Part shown: in pieces, positions 10,015 to 21,494 of the stretch
Layout: every line of letters starts with the position of its first letter
Numbering within the stretch: the stretch's first letter is position 1
Notes under the pieces: model-generated
The model's input: only the letters and a program-made list of their open reading frames with translations
Database searches by the model: none
Told to the model about the DNA's origin: nothing
Position numbers and translations under genes: made by a program
Source: Lysobacteraceae bacterium
GTDB taxonomy: Bacteria; Pseudomonadota; Gammaproteobacteria; Nitrococcales; AK92
NCBI GenBank assembly: GCA_012523465.1
Contig: JAAYIK010000004.1
Coordinates: 1 to 64,000, forward strand
Direction of reading: 5' to 3'
DNA length: 64,000 nucleotides

Positions 10015-11262
10015 ATGACCGACATGCGACATAGAGCACTGCCTTATTTGCTGCCAGCGCTGCAGGCCCTGCCAACGCTGCTGAGCGGCCTGTTCAACGA
10101 GCTGGGCTTTCGCCGCCAGCGCTTGCGGGCGGAGCGGACGTTTCGGCAGCGGGTGGTGCCGGCCGTGCAGTATACCCAGGCCATGATCGCGCCGCGGCTG
10201 CAGGTCCAGCTGCGGCCCTGGCTGAGGGAATTGATCGAGTCGCCGGCGCTGCTGGAGGCGGTGGTGCGGCGCTTGCTGACGGAGGTCCCCACGGCGCTGC
10301 AGGAGGCGTTCTACTGGGCCTATACCTTCGAGGCTGGCAGTCGGCTGGTCGCTGCCGATGGCGCGGCCGGGCAGGAAACCCGAGAGCTGCGGGTCCTGTT
10401 CGTGCCGTTGATCTGCGAGCAGGAGCGCTGGGCGCCGACCTTGCCGCCCATGCTGCCGGGCGCCATGCGCGAGCTGCTGCATGCGCATGGCATCGTGCAT
10501 CCGGACGAGGCGGTGCTGGTGGCGCCGGTCAGCCTGCCGCCGCACATGGTCACCGACGTGCTGTCCTGCGCCCGCATCATGGAGTTCGCGTTGGCCGGAG
10601 CGCAGCAGGCATGGGGGCCTGGAGCCAGGCCGGCGGCGGACATGCAGGCCAGCTGGGAGCGCTGGTGGCGCCGCGCCGACGCCCCGGCGGGGGCGCCGAC
10701 GCTGCGGCCACTGGAGCTACGGCTGTCGGTGCTGACGGTGGTCTCGCCGGACCCCGGGGACGCTGTGCTGGAGGCGCTGCCGCCCTGGCAGCAGGAGGCC
10801 CGCGCGGGACTGCTGCTGATGGAACGCTTCGACAGCGGCGTGCTGCTGGAAATCGATTCGGAAAACGATCTCAGCACTGAGTATCAGCAAGCCTTCATCG
10901 GTTGGATCGACACCCTCAACGACCTGCTTTATGAGGCCGGCATCCACGTCATCGCCGCAGCGCCGCCCAGCGATCCTTACGCCGCCTGCGGCCGCGGGGC
11001 GGTGGAGGCCGGCTGTCAGTTCGTGCGTCAGCACGAAGCGCCCGAGGACGAGGACGCACCCATTTACTTGATCGGCGACGCGACCGGTCTCGGCGTCGAG
11101 CTGGGAGGCGACAGCCACCGCATGGGCTGGGCGCCCCAGGGGGTGCTGATGCCCGCCATGCTGCCAGTGATCGAGGAGGTGATGCAGGCCGTCATGCGGC
11201 GTCGGGTTGAACGCTCGGTGACCCAGGATCTGGACACCATGGCGCTCATCGGGCGGCCGTAG
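10015..11262 (+). CDS. Uncharacterised cytoplasmic protein
   Basis: About 415 residues, no signal peptide and no membrane helix. I do not recognise the family. The N-terminal 120 residues are helical and basic; the middle has VLFVPLICEQERW and LVAPVSLPPHMV; the C-terminal part has acidic patches (EAPEDEDAP) and GWAPQGVLMPAML. Met at 10015 follows GGGGAGGAG by 14 bases; Met at 10024 is an alternative. It lies divergent from ychJ and 72 bases ahead of the MFS gene. Codon use is like its neighbours. Confidence 0.6.
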   Translation: MTDMRHRALPYLLPALQALPTLLSGLFNELGFRRQRLRAERTFRQRVVPAVQYTQAMIAPRLQVQLRPWLRELIESPALLEAVVRRLLTEVPTALQEAFYWAYTFEAGSRLVAADGAAGQETRELRVLFVPLICEQERWAPTLPPMLPGAMRELLHAHGIVHPDEAVLVAPVSLPPHMVTDVLSCARIMEFALAGAQQAWGPGARPAADMQASWERWWRRADAPAGAPTLRPLELRLSVLTVVSPDPGDAVLEALPPWQQEARAGLLLMERFDSGVLLEIDSENDLSTEYQQAFIGWIDTLNDLLYEAGIHVIAAAPPSDPYAACGRGAVEAGCQFVRQHEAPEDEDAPIYLIGDATGLGVELGGDSHRMGWAPQGVLMPAMLPVIEEVMQAVMRRRVERSVTQDLDTMALIGRP

Positions 11263-11334
11263 GGAGGCAGAACGGTGGCGACGTTGCTATGATGCAATCA
11301 CCAGGCCCATCTTCGACAACGATAGAAAAACAAC

Positions 11335-12621
11335 GTGAGTCGCACCCGTTCCGAGATTGCATCCGGCGCAACCGCTGCGGCTGCGTCGCGCCTACCAGCC
11401 CGGCTGGTACTGTTTTTGTTCCTGCCCTTCGCCGGCGGGTACTTTCTTTCGTACCTGTACCGCAGCATCAACGCCGTGATCGCCCCTAATCTGGCCGCCG
11501 ACGTCGGCATCAGCGCGGCGGATCTGGGGTTTCTTACCAGCGTCTACTTCCTGACCTTTGCCGTGATGCAGCTGCCGGTTGGGCTGGCGCTGGATCGCTT
11601 CGGGCCGCGGCGGGTGGGATCCGCACTGCTGCTGCTGGCAGCGCTGGGCGCCCTGCTGTTCGCGCTAGCCGAAGGCCTGTCAGGCCTGGTGCTGGGACGC
11701 GCGTTGATCGGTGCCGGTGTGTCGGCCTGCTTGATGTCCAGCTTCAAGGCCTTCGCGCTCTGGTTCCCGCCGCAGCGGCTGCCGACGGTCAACGGAGCCC
11801 TGCTGGCGGTCGGCGGCCTGGGGGCGATTAGTGCCACCGCGCCGGTCGAATGGCTGCTGGGGAGCTTCGATTGGCGGACGCTTTTCCTCGGGCTGGCGAC
11901 GCTGACCGCGCTGGTGGCGCTGTGGATCTTTGCGGCGGTGCCAGAGCATGAGGCGGAGTCGTCCCGGCAAGGGCTGGGTGATCAGCTGGCGGGATTGCGG
12001 CGGGTGTTTCGCGATCCGCTGTTTTGGCGTCTGGCGCCGCTGGCGGCCCTGTGCGTCGGGTGCTCGCAGGCGGTGTTCGGCCTGTGGGCGGGGCCGTGGC
12101 TGCGGGACGTGGTCGGCTTCGACCGTGCGCAGGTGGCCAATCATCTGCTGCTGACCGCTTGCGCCACCACGACTGGCTTCTTGCTGATGGGTGCCTTGAC
12201 CGAGCGGCTCACCCGGCTGGGCGTGCGGCCGGTGCCGCTGATCGGAATCGCCATGGGCGGCTTTACCATCATCATGCTGGTGCTGGCGAGCGGTATGGTG
12301 CCGGCGTCGGCCGTTTGGCTGCTACTGCTGCTATTCGGCTTCATTGGCACTTCGGGCGCGGTCAATTACGCGCTGCTGTCGCAGCATTTCGGCAGCCAGC
12401 TGGCCGGGCGTGCCAACACGGCGCTGAACCTGCTGATCTTCATCGCCTCCTTTTTGACCCAATGGGGTTTAGGCGTCGTCATCGGGATTTGGGAAGATCC
12501 ACTTACTCAGCATTACGCTCCGGTCGGCTACCGAGTCGCCTTCGGTGGCATCGTCGGCCTGCAGCTGCTGGCGCTCTATTGGTTCTTCGGCCCCGGCAGG
12601 CGGCTTGCCGGTAGCCCATGA
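11335..12621 (+). CDS. MFS transporter
   Basis: The 428-residue protein has twelve predicted membrane helices. Helix 1 starts at FLFLPFAGGYFLSYLYR, and the loop 2-3 motif reads LALDRFGPRRVG, the major-facilitator signature. The substrate is not evident. It begins with GTG. Its last four bases (ATGA) overlap the start of the next MFS gene, so the two are translationally coupled. Confidence 0.85.
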   Translation: MSRTRSEIASGATAAAASRLPARLVLFLFLPFAGGYFLSYLYRSINAVIAPNLAADVGISAADLGFLTSVYFLTFAVMQLPVGLALDRFGPRRVGSALLLLAALGALLFALAEGLSGLVLGRALIGAGVSACLMSSFKAFALWFPPQRLPTVNGALLAVGGLGAISATAPVEWLLGSFDWRTLFLGLATLTALVALWIFAAVPEHEAESSRQGLGDQLAGLRRVFRDPLFWRLAPLAALCVGCSQAVFGLWAGPWLRDVVGFDRAQVANHLLLTACATTTGFLLMGALTERLTRLGVRPVPLIGIAMGGFTIIMLVLASGMVPASAVWLLLLLFGFIGTSGAVNYALLSQHFGSQLAGRANTALNLLIFIASFLTQWGLGVVIGIWEDPLTQHYAPVGYRVAFGGIVGLQLLALYWFFGPGRRLAGSP

Positions 12622-13862
12622 GCGCCGGCTCCCGCCATCGGCCGGCGGCGTTCGCCGCCACCCTGCTGACCATCTTCACCACCATTTTTGCCAGCAACCT
12701 GCCGACGCCTTTTTATGCCGTCTGGCAGGCGGAGTGGGGTTTCTCGGCGACGGCGCTGACTGCCGTATTCGCCGTCTACGTGCTGGGCGTGCTGCTCATG
12801 CTGCCGACGGCCGGCCCGCTGTCCGATTTGCTGGGCCGCAGGCAGCTGATGATCCCCGGTATGGCATTCACCGCCGCGGCCGGGTTGGTCTTCGCCGGTG
12901 CCGCCGATTTGCAGTGGCTGGCGCTGGGCCGGTTTCTTACCGGCCTGGGTACGGGCATGGTCACGGGGGCCGCCACCGCCGCCTTGGTCGAGCTGGACTC
13001 GCGCGGCAATCGCGCCCACGCCGGCACCCTGTCCGCCCTGGCCTTCACGGCTGGCGCGACTGCCGGGCCGCTGGTTGGCTCCCTGGCGCTGCGCTGGTTG
13101 CCGGCGCCGACGGTCTTTTGCTTCCTAGCGGTTGCCGCGCTGGCGCTGGGCAATGCGTTTCTCCTGAGCAAGGTTGCCTGGCCGGCGCCGCCGGCGCAGG
13201 AGGGTGGTGCCGTCCAGCTGCGGCGTTGGCGGCCGCAGCGCCTTAGGGTGCCGCGCGAGATTTGGCCCGGCTTTGCGGTCGCCGGGGTTGCGGTGGCGCT
13301 GACCTGGTCGACCGGCAGCCTGTATGCCTCGCTGGGGCCGTCGATCGCGGCTGACCTGGTTGGCGTCCGTGACCGCTCCCTGGCCGGACTCTATGCCGCC
13401 GGCTTTCAGCTGGCAGGCGGCTTGGGGCAGCTGGCGTTTCGACGCCATTCGCCACGGCTGCTGATGCTGTTCGGCCCAGCCGCGCTGGTCAGCGGGATGC
13501 TGGTGAGCATGGCGGGGGTGATGCTGATGTCGCCGCTGCTGTTCCTGGTCGGCACCTTGACCACCGCCCTGGGCGGAGGCGCCGCTTCGGTCGGCAGCGT
13601 GGCGGTGGTCAGCGTCTTGGCGCCGGACCGGCAGCGCGGCGAGATCATCTCGGCTTTCTACATGATTGCCTATCTGACCATGGCCACGGTGGTGTTCACG
13701 GTCGGGCTGAGCAGTGACCGGTTCGGGCTGAAATCGACCTTGGCAGTGCTGACCGGTTGCCTGGTGGTCGCTGCGGCCTGGCTGATTTGGCGCTGCCGAC
13801 GGCAGGATCCGGCTGCGCCGGCGCCGGCATCACTGGAACAGCGACCGCTGGCGGGCGCATAA
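12618..13862 (+). CDS. MFS transporter, coupled to upstream MFS gene
   Basis: A 414-residue, twelve-helix major facilitator with the loop 2-3 motif GPLSDLLGRRQLM. It overlaps the preceding MFS stop codon by 4 bases. The two proteins share only the family fold, so they are not a recent duplication. Drug or metabolite efflux is plausible; the substrate is not readable from sequence. Confidence 0.85.
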   Translation: MSAGSRHRPAAFAATLLTIFTTIFASNLPTPFYAVWQAEWGFSATALTAVFAVYVLGVLLMLPTAGPLSDLLGRRQLMIPGMAFTAAAGLVFAGAADLQWLALGRFLTGLGTGMVTGAATAALVELDSRGNRAHAGTLSALAFTAGATAGPLVGSLALRWLPAPTVFCFLAVAALALGNAFLLSKVAWPAPPAQEGGAVQLRRWRPQRLRVPREIWPGFAVAGVAVALTWSTGSLYASLGPSIAADLVGVRDRSLAGLYAAGFQLAGGLGQLAFRRHSPRLLMLFGPAALVSGMLVSMAGVMLMSPLLFLVGTLTTALGGGAASVGSVAVVSVLAPDRQRGEIISAFYMIAYLTMATVVFTVGLSSDRFGLKSTLAVLTGCLVVAAAWLIWRCRRQDPAAPAPASLEQRPLAGA

Positions 13863-13938
13863 TCCTGCCCCTTCGGGCTCTCGGACGAGCCGCCGTTCGT
13901 CTTCCCCTATTGTCGAAAACAAGCTGGAGGGCCGCGTC

Positions 13939-14868
13939 CTGCTCGCCGTTGCCAATACGCTCGCTCCGATCTTTCTGGTCATTGCCCTGGGCTGGGCCTT
14001 GGCCCGCTCCGGCTTTCTCTCGACGCAGGCGCTGCATGACGTCAACCGACTGACTTACTGGGTCGGCTTGCCGTGCGCGCTTTTTTATCGGACTGCGGGC
14101 GCCAGCCCCGACATCGCCGGGGTCGGCGGCTTGTTGCTGGTCGGGGCGGGGGCGACCCTGCTGGCCATCGTCGCGGCCTGGCTGGTTGCCTGGCTGCTAG
14201 GCATGCCAACCCGATCGCATGGCACGTTCATCCAGGGCGTCTTCCGCGGCAACCTGGCCTTCATCGGCCTGCCGGTGGTTTTCTACGCCTTCGCCGGTAC
14301 CAACAGTTCGGCCGAAGACAGCGCGCTGCTGGTGTTCGGGCCGATGGTAGTGCTTTACAACTTCCTCAGCGTGCTCGTCCTGCTGGTGGCCGGGGGCACC
14401 ATGCGGCGCGGCCTGCTGCGTTCGGTCAGTTACGGGCTGCTCACCAACCCCATTTTGATTTCCTGCCTGGCCGGATTGCTGGTCTCGCTGTCCGGCTGGA
14501 GCCTGCCCAGCCTGTTCCAGCGAACCTTGACCGCGGTCGGCCAGATGGCGCTGCCGCTGGCGCTGATCTGCATCGGCGGCACCCTCCATGCCACGCGCCT
14601 GCGGGGCAGCCTGCGCTTTGCCCTGATCGGCTCACTGATGAAGGTCGTGCTGGTGCCGGCGATAGGCTGGCTGCTGGCTTGGTGGGTCGGTTTGTCCGCT
14701 GAGCATGCCCGCATCATGTTGCTGCTGCTGGCATGTCCGACCGCCTCGGTGTCCTACGTTCTGGTGCGGCAGCTGCACGGCGACGAAGCGCTCGCCTCCA
14801 GCATCATCGTGCTGAGCAACCTGTTTGCCGTGCCGGCGATGGCGGTGGTACTGGCGATCACAGCCTGA
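13939..14868 (+). CDS. AEC-family transporter, probable CTG start
   Basis: The protein (about 309 residues) is an auxin-efflux-carrier family member with ten helices. Family-like sequence (LAVANTLAPIFLVIALGWAL, helix 1) extends upstream of the first standard start, TTG at 13999, and no in-frame ATG, GTG or TTG covers it. GGAGG at 13926-13930 lies 8 bases before CTG at 13939, so CTG is the best supported start. TTG at 13999 would remove the first membrane helix. The second AEC carrier of the window is at 8557-9432; 76 bases separate this gene from the MFS pair. Confidence 0.78.
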   Translation: MLAVANTLAPIFLVIALGWALARSGFLSTQALHDVNRLTYWVGLPCALFYRTAGASPDIAGVGGLLLVGAGATLLAIVAAWLVAWLLGMPTRSHGTFIQGVFRGNLAFIGLPVVFYAFAGTNSSAEDSALLVFGPMVVLYNFLSVLVLLVAGGTMRRGLLRSVSYGLLTNPILISCLAGLLVSLSGWSLPSLFQRTLTAVGQMALPLALICIGGTLHATRLRGSLRFALIGSLMKVVLVPAIGWLLAWWVGLSAEHARIMLLLLACPTASVSYVLVRQLHGDEALASSIIVLSNLFAVPAMAVVLAITA

Positions 14869-15111
14869 CGTTCCGCGCAGTCCTGTCGGTGTGCCTCGAG
14901 GCGCCGGATGGTCTCGGAGTGCCACAGTTCGCTAATCCTTGTCGGTGATTGGTCGATAATGAATCAAGAGCCGACAGCGAAGCATGGCGATCCGGACCGG
15001 CTCGTGGTGCCGAGCGAACCGGTGACAGGCAGCCGGACCGCCGCGCGGAGCTGGCGCTCGCACCTCATCATCTTCGCTGGCCGCCTCTCTGAGTCTCGAG
15101 GTGCCGTTCGC

Positions 15112-16851
15112 ATGGGACGGACGTTTGTCGGGGGAGTCATGATCTCGGAAGTGAAACGGATCGCCGCAACCGCCACTCGCACGCCTGTCTTCTGGGGCCA
15201 CGTGGTAGCGCTGCTTTGCAGTCTGCTGGCATTGGGACTGGTGTTATGGCGGCTCGATGGCGGGGTCGGCTGGGTCCTGGCCGGGTTGCTGCTGGTTGTC
15301 CTGGCGCTGGGCGCGGTGCTGCTTCATCGCGCCGCGACCGACCTGGCCGCCGTGGCGGCGCTGTCTCGCGTGCTGCGGCAGGCGGACGGCGAGGTCATCG
15401 ACATCTCCTTCCAGGCGCCCGAGCAGGGCGGCCCCCAGCTGCGCGCCCTGATCCGCCAGCTCAACGCCTTCATGGAGCGCTTGCGGGAGTCGCTGGAAGC
15501 ACAGCAGCAGCACAGCCTCAAGGTCGCGCTGGCCGCGGCTTATGGTCGCATCTACGCCGAGCGGGCCAGCAGAGACGCGCGACGGCAGGAGGAGATCTCA
15601 GAGCTGGTCTTTCGCTCCAGCGACGAGGCCGCCTCGGCCGTGAGCGAAATCTCCAGCCGCGCCAGCGCCATCGCTGACGTCAACGCGCGGCACCTCGACG
15701 CGGCCCGGCAATCCTTGGAGGTTCTGAGCAGCGTGTCGGAACACATCGACGGCGTCACCCAGGTGATGCGCGGCTTCGAGCAAACCGTCGGCTCGCTGGT
15801 TACCAGCTCAGAGGACATCCGCGGCATTCTCGACACCGTGCAGGGCTTCGCAGCCCAGACCAACCTACTGGCCCTGAACGCCGCTATCGAGGCGGCGCGG
15901 GCCGGCGAGCACGGGCGCGGCTTCGCCGTGGTGGCCGACGAAGTGCGCGGCCTGGCCGCCAAGGTGCGTGCCGCAACCGAGCAGATCAGCGGCATGGTGG
16001 AGGGCATGACTGACGCCGTCTCGCGGACGGCGGACAGTGCCGGCGGCATCATGCGGCACGCAGAGCAGGCGCGGGAGATGGTGGTCAACACGGCCGAGCG
16101 CTTCAGGGCCATGGTGCATGACTTCGAAAGCAGCCACGGCGATCTGCTGCGGGTGAGCGCCGCCATCGAGGAGCTGTCGGTGACGAACCAGGAAAGCCAC
16201 AGGCACAGCCGCGAGATCCGCGACATGGGCGTGCGCATCCTGGAGAGCATGCAGCAGTCGTTTGCCCAGGCCGACAGCCAGCGCAGCACCTCCGACCTGG
16301 CACTGCAGAGGCTGTGCCGGTTCCGCATCGGGCGGGGCCGGCTCGAGTCCATCATCGATTTGCTGCTCGCCAACCGCGATCAGATGCAGGCGGCCATGGA
16401 GCGGCTGGCCGCGGAGGGCGTGGATTTCTTTGACCAGAATTACCGTCCGTTGCCGCAGAGCAAGGAGCATTTCGAGGTCGGCTACCTGGCGCCGTTCCGC
16501 GCAGCCTGTCAGGCCATGCTGGATGATTGGACCCGGCGCTATCGGGACCGGGTGCTGTACTGGGCACCGGTCGACGATCGCGGTTACATGCCGCTGGCGC
16601 GTTCCGAGGCCAGCCAGCCCCCGACCGGGGATCCCAAGGTCGATGCCGCGCAGAGCCAGGCGCAGCGCTTCATCAGGATGACCGAGTTCGAGCTCGACAG
16701 CCTGCGTTCTTGCACCCACTTCAGCCTGGGCACTTACGCCATTGCGCCCAACCGGGTGGTGTTCGCGCTTTATGCGCCGCTTGGCGTGCGGGGCCGACGC
16801 TGGGGCACGCTGACCGCGGGCATACTGCCGCAGGTGTTCGGGCTGGAGTAA
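15112..16851 (+). CDS. Methyl-accepting chemotaxis protein with C-terminal sensor
   Basis: About 579 residues. Two close hydrophobic stretches near the N-terminus ([21 protein letters not shown] and the next) form a short membrane anchor without a large periplasmic domain. The signalling hairpin tip ([31 protein letters not shown] region) is intact, so it should bind CheW/CheA. After it comes a C-terminal domain with [11 protein letters not shown] and VDDRGYMPL, a Cache-like sensor seen at the C-terminus of other cytoplasm-sensing receptors. ATG 15112 follows GAGG at 10 bases; ATG 15139 is the alternative. No other chemotaxis genes are in the window. Confidence 0.85.
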   Translation: MGRTFVGGVMISEVKRIAATATRTPVFWGHVVALLCSLLALGLVLWRLDGGVGWVLAGLLLVVLALGAVLLHRAATDLAAVAALSRVLRQADGEVIDISFQAPEQGGPQLRALIRQLNAFMERLRESLEAQQQHSLKVALAAAYGRIYAERASRDARRQEEISELVFRSSDEAASAVSEISSRASAIADVNARHLDAARQSLEVLSSVSEHIDGVTQVMRGFEQTVGSLVTSSEDIRGILDTVQGFAAQTNLLALNAAIEAARAGEHGRGFAVVADEVRGLAAKVRAATEQISGMVEGMTDAVSRTADSAGGIMRHAEQAREMVVNTAERFRAMVHDFESSHGDLLRVSAAIEELSVTNQESHRHSREIRDMGVRILESMQQSFAQADSQRSTSDLALQRLCRFRIGRGRLESIIDLLLANRDQMQAAMERLAAEGVDFFDQNYRPLPQSKEHFEVGYLAPFRAACQAMLDDWTRRYRDRVLYWAPVDDRGYMPLARSEASQPPTGDPKVDAAQSQAQRFIRMTEFELDSLRSCTHFSLGTYAIAPNRVVFALYAPLGVRGRRWGTLTAGILPQVFGLE

Positions 16852-16855
16852 GAAA

Positions 16856-16895
16856 GGAAAGACCCGCGCCGGAACCTGGTGCGCTCCGGTGCGGG
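16856..16895 (-). terminator. Terminator between chemoreceptor and ivd genes
   Basis: An 11-bp stem with one G-U pair (CCCGCGCCGGA, 16863-16873, with TCCGGTGCGGG, 16885-16895) is followed on the minus strand by TCTTTCCTTTCTT. It fits an intrinsic terminator for the minus-strand dehydrogenase gene that ends at 16912. Confidence 0.6.
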
Positions 16896-16911
16896 CCAGG
16901 GCGCGCTTTGC

Positions 16912-18081
16912 TCAGGGAGCGGTCTCGGCAAACAGCTCGCGGCCAATCAGCATGCGCCGGATTTCCGAGGTGCCGGCGCCGATCTCGTAGAGCTTGGCGT
17001 CGCGCAGCAGGCGCCCGGTGGGGTAATCGTTGATGTAGCCGTTTCCGCCCAGGCACTGGATCGCCTGCAAAGCCATCCAGGTGGCCTTCTCGGCAGCGAA
17101 CAGAATCGCCCCGGCGGCATCCTTGCGGGTGGTCTCGCCGCGGTCGCAGGCCCGGCCGACGGCGTAGACGTAGGCGCGGCAAGCGCGCAGCGTGGTGTAC
17201 ATGTCGGCCAGCTTGCCTTGCATCAGCTGGAACTGGCCGATCGGCTGGCCGAACTGCTTGCGCTCGTGCACGTAGGGCAGCACCACGTCCAGGCAGGCCT
17301 GCATGATGCCCAGCGGCCCGGCCGCCAGCACGGCGCGCTCGTAGTCCAGTCCCGACATCAGGACGCGCACGCCGCCGTTGATCTCCCCAAGCACGTTCTC
17401 CACCGGCACCTCGCAGTCCTCGAAGATCAGCTCGCCGGTGTTGGAGCCACGCATGCCAAGCTTGTCCAGCTTCGGACCGGTGGAGAAGCCCTTCATGCCG
17501 CGCTCGATAATGAAGGCGGTGATGCCGCGGCTGCCGGCCTCGGGATCGGTCTTGGCGTAGACCACCAGGGTGTCGGCATCGGGGCCGTTGGTGATCCACA
17601 TCTTGCTGCCGTTGAGGACGAAATGGTCGCCGCGCCGCTCGGCGCGCAGGCGCATGGAGACCACGTCGGAGCCTGCTTCGGGTTCGGACATGGCCAGCGC
17701 GCCCACGTGCTCGCCGGAGATCAGCTTGGGCAGGTATTTGCGCTTCTGCTCTTCCGTGCCGTTGAGGCGGATCTGGTTGACGCACAGATTGGAGTGGGCG
17801 CCGTAGGAGAGGCCGACCGAGGCCGATGCGCGGGAGATTTCCTCCATGGCGACGATGTGGGCCAGGTAGCCCATCCCAGCGCCGCCGTGCTCCGGCTCGA
17901 CCGTGATGCCAAGCAGCCCCAGCTCGCCCAGCTTGCGCCAAAGATCGGCGGGAAACTCATTGCTGGCATCGATCTCGGCAGCCCGGGGTGCGATTTCCTT
18001 GGCCGCGAACGCAGCGACGGTTTCGCGGAGCATGTCCAGCTCTTCGCCAAGGTCGAAATTGAGGGAAGGATATTGCCGCAT
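16912..18081 (-). CDS. ivd: Isovaleryl-CoA dehydrogenase
   Basis: The 389-residue acyl-CoA dehydrogenase matches isovaleryl-CoA dehydrogenase rather than other family members: the catalytic base lies in [16 protein letters not shown], the position used by isovaleryl enzymes, and [32 protein letters not shown] follows the same pattern. It converts isovaleryl-CoA to 3-methylcrotonyl-CoA in leucine degradation, passing electrons to ETF through FAD. Met at 18081 has a perfect GGAGGAGG ribosome site; the frame runs on upstream to 18252. The rest of the liu operon is not adjacent. A probable LiuR-type operator lies about 50 bases upstream. Confidence 0.88.
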   Translation of the reverse strand: MRQYPSLNFDLGEELDMLRETVAAFAAKEIAPRAAEIDASNEFPADLWRKLGELGLLGITVEPEHGGAGMGYLAHIVAMEEISRASASVGLSYGAHSNLCVNQIRLNGTEEQKRKYLPKLISGEHVGALAMSEPEAGSDVVSMRLRAERRGDHFVLNGSKMWITNGPDADTLVVYAKTDPEAGSRGITAFIIERGMKGFSTGPKLDKLGMRGSNTGELIFEDCEVPVENVLGEINGGVRVLMSGLDYERAVLAAGPLGIMQACLDVVLPYVHERKQFGQPIGQFQLMQGKLADMYTTLRACRAYVYAVGRACDRGETTRKDAAGAILFAAEKATWMALQAIQCLGGNGYINDYPTGRLLRDAKLYEIGAGTSEIRRMLIGRELFAETAP

Positions 18082-18129
18082 GCCTCCTCCATCTCCGAAT
18101 GGTGTCATACGAGCGGTTTGTATCTGCCC

Positions 18130-18145
18130 TTTACGTAAACGTAAC
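18130..18145 (-). promoter_or_regulatory. Candidate LiuR-type operator upstream of ivd
   Basis: TTTACGTAAACGTAAC contains near-palindromic half-sites TTACGT and ACGTAA separated by 2 bases. It sits about 50 bases upstream of ivd. The MerR-family regulator LiuR controls branched-chain amino acid breakdown in gammaproteobacteria and, as I recall, uses sites of this form. An 11-base identical core recurs at 63894-63904. Confidence 0.5.
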
Positions 18146-18324
18146 ATGGCCTGATGCGCCTGAACAGCTACCGGCGTGGCCCGGTTCGTGCGGGCGGCGT
18201 TGTCGTGGTAGACTGCGCTGCATTTCAACGATCGCGCGAGCGGCGGAATCACGGCTGCAATCAGCTGTCTAAATTAAGATTGAGCCGCGAAACCGGATCC
18301 GGCAGCGCAGGGCGAGGCGAATCG

Positions 18325-18777
18325 GTGGACGTCGAACAATACGCAAGGGTGCGCGAGACCGCCTTGAGGCTGCTGGCGCGCCGCGAGCATTCGACGCTGG
18401 AACTCCGGCGCAAGCTGCTGCTGCGCGAGTATCCCGAGTCGCTGGTCGACCAGGTCATCGCCGAGCTGGCTGCCGAGAAGCTGCTCAGCGACGAACGCTT
18501 CGCGGAAGAGTTCGTTCGCAGCCGCCGCGAAAAAGGTTATGGACCGCGGCGGATTCAGGCCGAGTTGTACCAGCATGGCATCGATCCCACTGTTGCCGAA
18601 AGCCTCTTGCGGGCAGCGGAAGAAGACTGGCAAGCTCGCGCGCTAGCGCAGTATCGTAAGCGGTTTGGCGAGCGTGCCCCGCGCGATCCGGTGGAACGCA
18701 GCAAGCATTACCGTTTTCTCTTGAACAGAGGCTTCACGTCGGAGCAGATTCGACGGGTGCTCGATCAGCTCGATTGA
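18325..18777 (+). CDS. recX: RecX regulatory protein
   Basis: The 150-residue protein has the three tandem three-helix repeats of RecX (ALRLLARREHSTLELRRKL, SDERFAEEFVRSRREKGYG, GFTSEQIRRVLDQLD). RecX binds RecA filaments and limits their activity. GTG at 18325 is chosen because it gives the normal family length; the frame is open to 18154. recX normally follows recA, but here a divergent ivd gene lies upstream and recA is not in the window. alaS follows 36 bases downstream. Confidence 0.88.
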   Translation: MDVEQYARVRETALRLLARREHSTLELRRKLLLREYPESLVDQVIAELAAEKLLSDERFAEEFVRSRREKGYGPRRIQAELYQHGIDPTVAESLLRAAEEDWQARALAQYRKRFGERAPRDPVERSKHYRFLLNRGFTSEQIRRVLDQLD

Positions 18778-18813
18778 ATTGTTCAACCCAGCCGGCCAAG
18801 AGTAGCTAACTGA

Positions 18814-21429
<2,616 letters not shown>

Positions 21430-21494
21430 GGCGCCATTTTCTCGGAGCCCGTTTTTGTGTTTAATACGCCCCTCAACGGCGGCGGAACAATCAT

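Noticed and set aside
16721..17941. 406-residue minus-strand frame overlapping ivd
   Set aside because: It is an out-of-frame reading of ivd; the true frame shows the acyl-CoA dehydrogenase signature throughout.
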